From an uncultured Gilliamella sp. (GTDB taxonomy: Bacteria > Pseudomonadota > Gammaproteobacteria > Enterobacterales > Orbaceae), in assembly GCA_946481345.1 (NCBI GenBank), contig CAMLMY010000001.1, positions 62,001 through 126,000 of the forward strand: 64,000 bases of DNA, in the 5' to 3' direction. Both the position numbers and the translations under genes were made by a program. Shown piece by piece: positions 57,065-64,000 of this stretch. The stretch's first letter is position 1. Every line of letters begins with the position of its first letter. The notes beneath the pieces are model-generated. The model did no database searches. It saw only the letters and a list, made by a program, of their open reading frames with translations, and was not told the DNA's origin.

Positions 57065-58480
57065 ATGTCTAAACAACAAATCGGTGTCATCGGAATGGCC
57101 GTTATGGGGCGAAACCTAGCACTGAATATTGAAAGTCGTGGATTTTCAGTATCAATCTACAATCGCTCTAGAGACAAAACAGAAGAGGTTATAGCAGAAC
57201 ATTCTGATAAACGATTGGTTCCTTATTATAGTATTGAAGATTTTGTTAATTCTTTAGAAAAACCTCGCCGTATCCTAATTATGGTGCAAGCAGGTAAAGG
57301 CACCGATGCTGTCATTGATGAACTCAGACCCTTGTTAGATAAAGGTGATATTATTATTGATGGTGGTAATGCTTATTTTGAGGATACAATTCGTCGTAAT
57401 AAAATGTTATCTGATGAAGGCTTTAATTTTATCGGAACAGGTGTTTCAGGTGGTGAAGAAGGCGCACTAAAAGGGCCATCAATTATGCCTGGCGGTCAAA
57501 AAGAAGCTTATGAACTTGTTGCACCAATTTTAGAAAAAATTGCAGCAAAAGCAAATGGGGAACCTTGTGTAGCTTATATAGGTCCTGATGGAGCCGGACA
57601 TTATGTTAAAATGGCTCACAACGGTATTGAATATGGTGATATGCAACTAATCGCTGAAAGCTATAGTGTGTTAAAACATGTAGGTGGATTAACTAATGAT
57701 GAACTTTCTGATGTTTTTTCTGATTGGAATAAAGGCGAGTTAGATAGTTATTTAACCGAAATTACCGCAGATATCTTTAAATATAAAGATAAAAATGGCG
57801 ATTATTTGGTTGATAAGATTCTGGATGCCGCAGGCAATAAAGGAACTGGCAAATGGACAAGCCAAAGCGCATTAGATTTAGGTGAACCATTATCTTTAAT
57901 TACTGAATCAGTATTTGCACGTTATATTTCAGCGATTAAAGATCAACGTGTAGCTGCATCAAAAGTACTAAAAGGACCTAGCAAAGAGGTATTTATAGGA
58001 GATAAGCAAACGTTAATTGAGAAAGTTCGTAAAGCACTTTATATGGGGAAAATTATCTCTTATGCACAAGGGTTTGCTCAATTAAAGGCTGCATCAGAAC
58101 ATTACAACTGGCAACTAAATTATGGCGAAATTGCTAAGATTTTTAGAGCAGGTTGTATTATTCGCGCACAATTTTTACAAAAAATTACTGATGCTTATAG
58201 TGAAAATAATAATATTGATAATTTACTTTTAGCACCATATTTTTCTAAAACAGTTGAAGCCTATCAACAATCATTGCGTGATGTAATTTGTTTAGCTGTT
58301 TCGCAAGGTATTGCTGTTCCTACACTGTCGGCTGCAATCGCATATTATGACAGTTATCGTTCAGCAGTGTTACCCGCAAATTTGATTCAAGCCCAACGAG
58401 ATTATTTTGGTGCGCACACTTATAAACGAATCGATAAAGAGGGTGTGTTCCATACTGATTGGTTAAATATTGAATCTTAA
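57065..58480 (+). CDS. gnd: 6-phosphogluconate dehydrogenase (decarboxylating)
   Basis: [44 protein letters not shown]-like [19 protein letters not shown]. Confidence 0.97.
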   Translation: MSKQQIGVIGMAVMGRNLALNIESRGFSVSIYNRSRDKTEEVIAEHSDKRLVPYYSIEDFVNSLEKPRRILIMVQAGKGTDAVIDELRPLLDKGDIIIDGGNAYFEDTIRRNKMLSDEGFNFIGTGVSGGEEGALKGPSIMPGGQKEAYELVAPILEKIAAKANGEPCVAYIGPDGAGHYVKMAHNGIEYGDMQLIAESYSVLKHVGGLTNDELSDVFSDWNKGELDSYLTEITADIFKYKDKNGDYLVDKILDAAGNKGTGKWTSQSALDLGEPLSLITESVFARYISAIKDQRVAASKVLKGPSKEVFIGDKQTLIEKVRKALYMGKIISYAQGFAQLKAASEHYNWQLNYGEIAKIFRAGCIIRAQFLQKITDAYSENNNIDNLLLAPYFSKTVEAYQQSLRDVICLAVSQGIAVPTLSAAIAYYDSYRSAVLPANLIQAQRDYFGAHTYKRIDKEGVFHTDWLNIES

Positions 58481-58660
58481 TTTTGATAAATATCTATACT
58501 TTTTCTTATATAAGAGTGCAAAATTAATTTGCACTCTAACAAAATTTATTCACCTTTTATATCCTATTTATCCAAATTTTTTTAATGCTATTCACCGGAA
58601 GACTTGTGATTATTGGCGTTTGCTTTGTCAAGTAAATTATTTTTTTAAAAAACTAGAAAA

Positions 58661-58707
58661 ACACAATATATGGCGTATAATTCAAACATATTTACTACAT
58701 ATAGTGT
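58661..58707 (+). promoter_or_regulatory. Candidate tandem NrdR boxes upstream of nrdD
   Basis: ACACAATATATGGCGT (58661-58676) and TTACTACATATAGTGT (58692-58707), start-to-start spacing 31 bp. Confidence 0.7.
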
Positions 58708-58855
58708 TTTCTAAAGCGATGTGAAAATCCGAGTTTATATCCAAAAGCCTCATATTTTAATAAAAAATCAATAGTTTTGAATAAGTACATTAACTATTAA
58801 GGTCGATAAAAACTCATGCTAAGCGCTAACTATTAATGAATATTGAGGAGTATAT

Positions 58856-60991
58856 ATGCCCGTAGTAATCAAACGTGATGGTTGTCAGACTGCATTTAAT
58901 GAGACTCGTATTAAGGATGCTATTATAAGAGCAGCTGTTGCGGCTAATGTTAATGATCCAGATTATTGTGCAGCGGTGGCTCGCGTAGTGACTAATCAAA
59001 TGATGGATCGTGAAAGTGTCGATATTAATGAAATTCAAAATGTTGTTGAAAATCAACTAATGTCAGGCCCTTATAAAAAATTAGCGAGAACCTATATTGA
59101 ATATCGACATGATCGTGATCGTGCTCGTGAAGAGCGTAGCCGTTTAAATCAAGATATTCGTGGGCTAATAGAACAAAGTAATGTCGCTATTTTGAACGAA
59201 AATGCGAATAAAGATAGTAAAGTCATTCCTACTCAACGCGATTTATTAGCAGGTATTGTTGCTCGGCATTATGCGAAACAATATTTATTACCAAAGGATA
59301 TTTCGCGCGCGCATGATAGTGGTGAAATACATTATCATGACCTTGATTATGCTCCATTTTTCCCAATGTTTAACTGTATGTTAATTGATTTAGATGGCAT
59401 GTTAACTAATGGTTTTAAAATGGGTAATGCTGAAATTGAACCGCCAAAATCTATCGCCACAGCGACAGCAGTAACAGCTCAAATTATTGCGCAAGTCGCC
59501 AGCCATATTTATGGTGGTACCACCATAAATCGTATTGATGAAATTTTAGCAAAATTTGTCACTATTAGTTATCAAAAACATAAGCAAGTTGCTGAAGAAT
59601 GGAATATCCCAAATCCAGAGGCTTATGCAGAAAGTCGTACCCAAAAAGAGTGTTATGATGCATTTCAATCTTTAGAATATGAAGTAAATACTTTACATAC
59701 GGCTAATGGACAAACTCCATTTGTTACATTTGGGTTTGGTTTAGGAACAAGTTGGGAATCACGGTTAATTCAAGAATCAATTTTAAAAGTGCGTATAAAA
59801 GGGTTAGGTAAAAATCATAAAACGGCGGTATTCCCTAAATTAGTGTTTGCAATTAAAGATGGTATTAATCACAAACAAGGTGATGCTAATTATGATATTA
59901 AACAGTTAGCCTTAGAGTGTGCAAGTAAACGTATGTATCCAGATATTTTAAACTACGATAAAGTTGTAGAAGTAACTGGGTCATTTAAAACGCCGATGGG
60001 ATGCCGTAGTTTTTTAGGTGTTTATGAAGAAGATGGTCAACAAATTCATGATGGTCGGAATAATTTAGGTGTCATTAGCCTTAACTTACCTCGTATTGCC
60101 ATTGAAGCTAAAGGTGATGAAGCTCGTTTCTGGGAAATTTTAGATAAACGTTTAACACTTTGTAAAAAGGCATTGATGACTCGTATTGCTCGTCTTGATG
60201 GTGTCAAAGCTCGTGTTGCTCCGATTTTATATATGGAAGGTGCTTGTGGTGTTCGCTTAAAAGAAGATGACAGTGTTTCTGAAATCTTCAAAAATGGCCG
60301 TGCATCAATCTCTTTAGGTTATATTGGTCTGCATGAAACTTTAAATGCACTTTATGGTAATCAAACTCATCCATTCGATAGTGAAACCTTACGTAATAAA
60401 GGTGTAGCAATCGTTGAACATTTAGCTAAAGCGGTTGAGCAATGGAAAAAAGAGACTGGTTATGGATTTAGTTTATATAGTACACCGAGTGAAAACTTAT
60501 GCGACCGATTCTGCCGTTTAGATACTTCTGAATTTGGTATTATTCCTGGAGTAACAGATAAAGGTTACTATACTAACAGTTTCCACCTTGATGTTGAGAA
60601 AAAAGTGAATCCATATGAAAAAATCGAATTTGAAAAACCTTATCCAGCAGTAGCAAGCGGTGGTTTCATCTGTTACGGCGAATACCCTAACATGATTAAT
60701 AATGTTAAAGCATTAGAAGATGTGTGGGACTACAGCTATACGCGTGTACCTTATTATGGTACCAATACGCCAATTGATGAATGTTATGAATGTGGTTATA
60801 CCGGTGAATTTTCATGTACTAGCAAAGGTTTTGTTTGTCCTAGCTGTGGTAATCATGATTCAGCTAAAGTTTCTGTTACTCGTCGTGTTTGTGGATATTT
60901 AGGCAGTCCCGATGCTCGTCCATTTAATGCAGGTAAACAAGAAGAAGTCAAACGCCGAGTTAAACATTTAGATAATGGGCAAATAGGCTAA
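58856..60991 (+). CDS. nrdD: Anaerobic ribonucleoside-triphosphate reductase
   Basis: N-terminal ATP-cone; C-terminal zinc site CYECGYTGEF...CPSCGN and glycyl-radical motif RRVCGYLGSP. Confidence 0.98.
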   Translation: MPVVIKRDGCQTAFNETRIKDAIIRAAVAANVNDPDYCAAVARVVTNQMMDRESVDINEIQNVVENQLMSGPYKKLARTYIEYRHDRDRAREERSRLNQDIRGLIEQSNVAILNENANKDSKVIPTQRDLLAGIVARHYAKQYLLPKDISRAHDSGEIHYHDLDYAPFFPMFNCMLIDLDGMLTNGFKMGNAEIEPPKSIATATAVTAQIIAQVASHIYGGTTINRIDEILAKFVTISYQKHKQVAEEWNIPNPEAYAESRTQKECYDAFQSLEYEVNTLHTANGQTPFVTFGFGLGTSWESRLIQESILKVRIKGLGKNHKTAVFPKLVFAIKDGINHKQGDANYDIKQLALECASKRMYPDILNYDKVVEVTGSFKTPMGCRSFLGVYEEDGQQIHDGRNNLGVISLNLPRIAIEAKGDEARFWEILDKRLTLCKKALMTRIARLDGVKARVAPILYMEGACGVRLKEDDSVSEIFKNGRASISLGYIGLHETLNALYGNQTHPFDSETLRNKGVAIVEHLAKAVEQWKKETGYGFSLYSTPSENLCDRFCRLDTSEFGIIPGVTDKGYYTNSFHLDVEKKVNPYEKIEFEKPYPAVASGGFICYGEYPNMINNVKALEDVWDYSYTRVPYYGTNTPIDECYECGYTGEFSCTSKGFVCPSCGNHDSAKVSVTRRVCGYLGSPDARPFNAGKQEEVKRRVKHLDNGQIG

Positions 60992-61008
60992 TAAATTATT
61001 TTATCATT

Positions 61009-61473
61009 ATGAATTATCATCGTTATTATCCTGTTGATGTGGTTAATGGTGAAGGGACTCGTTGTGCACTTTTTGTTGCAGGCTGTATACATCAATGTCC
61101 TGGCTGTTATAACAAAAGCACATGGGGAATAAACTCTGGTAAGCCATTTACACAATCACTTGAAGATCAAATTATTAAAGATTTACAAGATACTGAAATA
61201 AAACGCCAAGGATTATCGCTTTCTGGTGGTGATCCTTTGCACCCACAAAATGTCCCTGACATTTTAAAACTGGTAAAACGAGTAAAAAATGAGTGTGATA
61301 ATAAAGATATTTGGTTATGGACAGGCTATAAGCTTGATGAATTAACCGATGCTCAACAAGCTGTAGTTCCCTATATAGATGTTTTGATTGATGGAAAATT
61401 TGTACAAGAACTGGCTGATCCCAAACTTTTATGGCGAGGCAGCAGTAATCAAATTATCCATCGATTTAGGTAA
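61009..61473 (+). CDS. nrdG: Anaerobic ribonucleotide reductase activating protein
   Basis: Radical-SAM CxxxCxxC (CIHQCPGC) following nrdD. Confidence 0.97.
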   Translation: MNYHRYYPVDVVNGEGTRCALFVAGCIHQCPGCYNKSTWGINSGKPFTQSLEDQIIKDLQDTEIKRQGLSLSGGDPLHPQNVPDILKLVKRVKNECDNKDIWLWTGYKLDELTDAQQAVVPYIDVLIDGKFVQELADPKLLWRGSSNQIIHRFR

Positions 61474-61475
61474 AA

Positions 61476-62135
61476 TTATTGTGATTTATGCAAATTTAAC
61501 AGATAAGAAATTGCTTCTCGATAATTGATTTCAAGGTTTTCACTACTTGATGATGTAATATGTAAGTCAGTAATCTTGCCATTATCAATCCCATAAACCC
61601 AACCATGTAAATTAACTTTTTTGCCTCTTTGCCATGCGGATTGAATAACGGTTGAATGTCCTAGATTATAAACTTGTTCAATAACATTAAGCTCACATAA
61701 AATATCTAAACGAATATCGGCGGGAAACTCGCCGATTAAAGAACTATAACGGAACCATAAGTCGCGAATATGTAGTAACCAATTGTTAATTAGACCTAGA
61801 TCGGGGTTTTCGACTGCAGCTTTAATTCCACCACAACCTAAGTGTCCACAAATGATAATATCTTCTATCTCAAGTACATCAACGGCATATTGCACGACAG
61901 ATAAACAGTTAAGATCGGTATGGATAACCAAATTACCAACATTACGGTGAACAAATAATTCTCCGGGTTTTAATTTAATCAATTTTTCAGCGGGCACTCG
62001 ACTATCAGAACAGCCAATCCATAAAAATTTTGGGTTCTGAGCAACGGCAAGCTGTTTAAAAAAATCAGGATCTTCTTGTTCTATTTTTTCTGACCATTCG
62101 TGATTAAAGCGAATAAGATCGCTAACATCAAACAT
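61476..62135 (-). CDS. can: Beta-carbonic anhydrase
   Basis: [48 protein letters not shown]. Confidence 0.96.
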   Translation of the reverse strand: MFDVSDLIRFNHEWSEKIEQEDPDFFKQLAVAQNPKFLWIGCSDSRVPAEKLIKLKPGELFVHRNVGNLVIHTDLNCLSVVQYAVDVLEIEDIIICGHLGCGGIKAAVENPDLGLINNWLLHIRDLWFRYSSLIGEFPADIRLDILCELNVIEQVYNLGHSTVIQSAWQRGKKVNLHGWVYGIDNGKITDLHITSSSSENLEINYREAISYLLNLHKSQ

Positions 62136-62191
62136 AATGTCTATTCCTTGTTATATTTCATTGTTAGAAACATTTGCTAATTTTGTATTAA

Positions 62192-63250
62192 CTAAATTGT
62201 TTTTATATGCTGAATTTTACTTTTCATTATTAACTTTCGCCATATTGGCGTAGTAAGAATTTTTGCTTTAATAATTTTGCTATATAGTTTAAAGCGTAAA
62301 GGCATTGTTTTTTGATAATAATGTTTATTAGGTTTTGCTACGCCACTATTTAATATTTTGCTAAGAATTTCAGCGCTATCAAGTGCATAACTGATACCTT
62401 CTAGCGAGCTAGCACTAATAAAACCAGCTGCTTCACCAATTAAAAATATATTTTCATTACCAGTATAAAAATCTCGGAATCGATTTGGGTAAACAACAAG
62501 ACACTTTTCGGTTTTTAAAGGTTCGCCAAAAATAAAACCTTGTTGAGCTAATTTTTCTTTTAATAACTCGAAATGTTGATTGGCTGTCTTTTTAGGGAAG
62601 GCTCCACCAAAAATGAAATGTTTATTTTTGGAAATGCTCCACGCATAACAATTTGTGGTTTTATTATCAAAAATACAAGAATAAAAAGGAATTTTATGGT
62701 TGTCTGTAAACCATTGTTGGATAGCAACATATTGTCTAATAGAATGATTAGGATAGCGCATACGTCGAACAACTGAATTTGCGCCATCAGCGCCAACTAC
62801 ATATCTAGCGGTAATCTTATGTTCAATTTTATTTTCATCAATATAAGTGACTTGATATCCATCAATGACTCTTCTGATTTCTTTGCATAGCGTATCATGT
62901 AACACATTGACACTATTTGGTATAAGCGACTTTAACCATAGGTCAAATTTATGTCGATCAAAACTGACATAACTGCGTTGATAATTACGGATCAGTTTCG
63001 TTTGCAGATCGATGGTTTTTACGCTGAAAATTTGCGGATCAGTTAATATATCCAATGGTAAATTTAGCTTTTGTCTTACAAACGCTTTTTGTGCATCATT
63101 AGCCAATAAGCCACCACATGGTTTTTGAAAACCTTCATCACCAGCTTGATGTTTTTTATCTAATGCAATGATCTTAAAAGATGAGCTAAGTAACCGAGCG
63201 AGCGTGCTACCGGCAGGTCCAAGTCCAATGATGGCAATATCGTAATCCAT
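62192..63250 (-). CDS. FAD-dependent oxidoreductase (geranylgeranyl reductase / FixC-like family)
   Basis: [60 protein letters not shown]. Confidence 0.82.
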   Translation of the reverse strand: MDYDIAIIGLGPAGSTLARLLSSSFKIIALDKKHQAGDEGFQKPCGGLLANDAQKAFVRQKLNLPLDILTDPQIFSVKTIDLQTKLIRNYQRSYVSFDRHKFDLWLKSLIPNSVNVLHDTLCKEIRRVIDGYQVTYIDENKIEHKITARYVVGADGANSVVRRMRYPNHSIRQYVAIQQWFTDNHKIPFYSCIFDNKTTNCYAWSISKNKHFIFGGAFPKKTANQHFELLKEKLAQQGFIFGEPLKTEKCLVVYPNRFRDFYTGNENIFLIGEAAGFISASSLEGISYALDSAEILSKILNSGVAKPNKHYYQKTMPLRFKLYSKIIKAKILTTPIWRKLIMKSKIQHIKTI

Positions 63251-63322
63251 ATTCTTGTGTTATCTGTTTTATTTGGTTGAAAGCTGACCATTTTACCATA
63301 TTCGATAAAAAGGCAGTTAATA

Positions 63323-63350
63323 GTAAAATCGAAGATTTAGTCGATTTTAC
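63323..63350. repeat. Perfect 10-bp inverted repeat (hairpin)
   Basis: GTAAAATCGA agatttag TCGATTTTAC. Confidence 0.75.
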
Positions 63351-63359
63351 TAAAAAATT

Positions 63360-63379
63360 TTGAGGAAAGGGGTTTTTTA
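63360..63379 (+). repeat. Dispersed 20-bp repeat TTGAGGAAAGGGGTTTTTTA, copy 3
   Basis: Exact match to copies 1 and 2; flanked by 13-bp direct repeats TTAGTCGATTTTA (63337-63349, 63377-63389). Confidence 0.9.
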
Positions 63380-63404
63380 GTCGATTTTAATTAATTGTGA
63401 TCAG

Positions 63405-64000
63405 TTAATTTGCTACCGTCTGTAAAAATTCCTTATTTAATTCATCAAATGGTAAAGTTCGACTAATCACAACTAAGCGAGATATTTTTTCGGAAGCTTG
63501 TTGCCATGGAGAACCGTAATCAAAACCGACAATTTTATGGACTCCTTGAACAATGAGCCTTTGGTTATTGTCTTTAATTGCAAGTATTCCTTTATAGCGG
63601 AGCATATCATTGCCATATTTTTCAACTAGATTTTCCATAAATGAGCCAATCTTTTTAAGATCAAGTTCTCCAGCTTCAAAAAGATAGGAACAGATATCAT
63701 TATTCCAGGATGAGGTTTGATATGGAATTATTTTAAAATTAGTTTCTAACTGTTTGGACGGATTAACAATAAAAAAACCTTTATTAAGAACTAATTCCTC
63801 ATCTAAATCAAAAGCATGGATATCTAACCATTGTGATTTTGCAATTTTACCATTAATCGCTTGATAGATAGTTGCTTTACTATTAATTTTCTGAATGCGA
63901 TTTAGAATTTCAATTTGTTGTTGTTCGGTGATGCAGTCGGTTTTAGATAAAATAATACGATCGGCAAAACCAATTTGAGAAACAGCAACTCGATGTTCAT
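63405..64000 (-). CDS. yjiA: YjiA/CobW (COG0523) family GTPase/metallochaperone, C-terminal part; truncated by window edge
   Basis: Frame stays open beyond the listed 77-aa ORF to base 64000: HRVAVSQIGFADRIILSKTDCITEQQQ...SWNNDICSYLFEAGELDLKKIGSFMENLVEKYG... Confidence 0.85.
   Translation of the reverse strand, partial: EHRVAVSQIGFADRIILSKTDCITEQQQIEILNRIQKINSKATIYQAINGKIAKSQWLDIHAFDLDEELVLNKGFFIVNPSKQLETNFKIIPYQTSSWNNDICSYLFEAGELDLKKIGSFMENLVEKYGNDMLRYKGILAIKDNNQRLIVQGVHKIVGFDYGSPWQQASEKISRLVVISRTLPFDELNKEFLQTVAN

Noticed and set aside
58470-58724. 84-aa ORF between gnd and nrdD
   Set aside because: Overlaps gnd end, Phe/Tyr/Leu/Ile-rich AT-biased composition, no RBS or family, and covers the candidate NrdR boxes; most likely spurious

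Overview
AT-rich gammaproteobacterial chromosome segment. Gene content and protein style suggest an Orbaceae/Gilliamella-like host; this is inference, as no taxonomic marker search was possible. Most of the window is core genome: der(3' end)-yfgJ-adk, metY, ybeD, gss, gyrB-recF-dnaN-dnaA, ompA, rdgC, rstAB-like, glnS, purL, aroF, aroB, nadE, glnB, tfoX/sxy, rhlB, trxA, rho, gnd, nrdDG, can, and a yjiA/CobW GTPase that runs off the right edge. The main accessory feature is a ~18 kb, 12-gene, same-strand locus (5444-23585) inserted between gss and gyrB. It joins a SrfA-SrfB-SrfC module (membrane protein, actin/Hsp70-fold ATPase, dynamin-like P-loop GTPase) to a second module resembling the type VI secretion TagT-TagS-TagR/PpkA-periplasmic sensor set: a kinase-less vWA protein, a LolD/LolC-like ABC transporter, a SUMF1/FGE-like protein without the catalytic Cys motif, and two coiled-coil lipoproteins. 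Two tandem paralogous membrane-anchored vWA proteins follow. No T6SS structural gene is visible nearby, so this looks like a stand-alone envelope-spanning NTPase machine. A second accessory area (33173-38960) is a convergent metabolic/export cluster: class III aminotransferase, GNAT, arginase-like, paired SMR transporters, hydrolase, HAD phosphatase. Other points: a dispersed 20-24 bp intergenic repeat (3 perfect copies), a perfect TyrR-type palindrome upstream of aroF, and a phased pair of NrdR-like boxes upstream of nrdD. No tRNA, rRNA, CRISPR array, transposase or phage genes were recognised.
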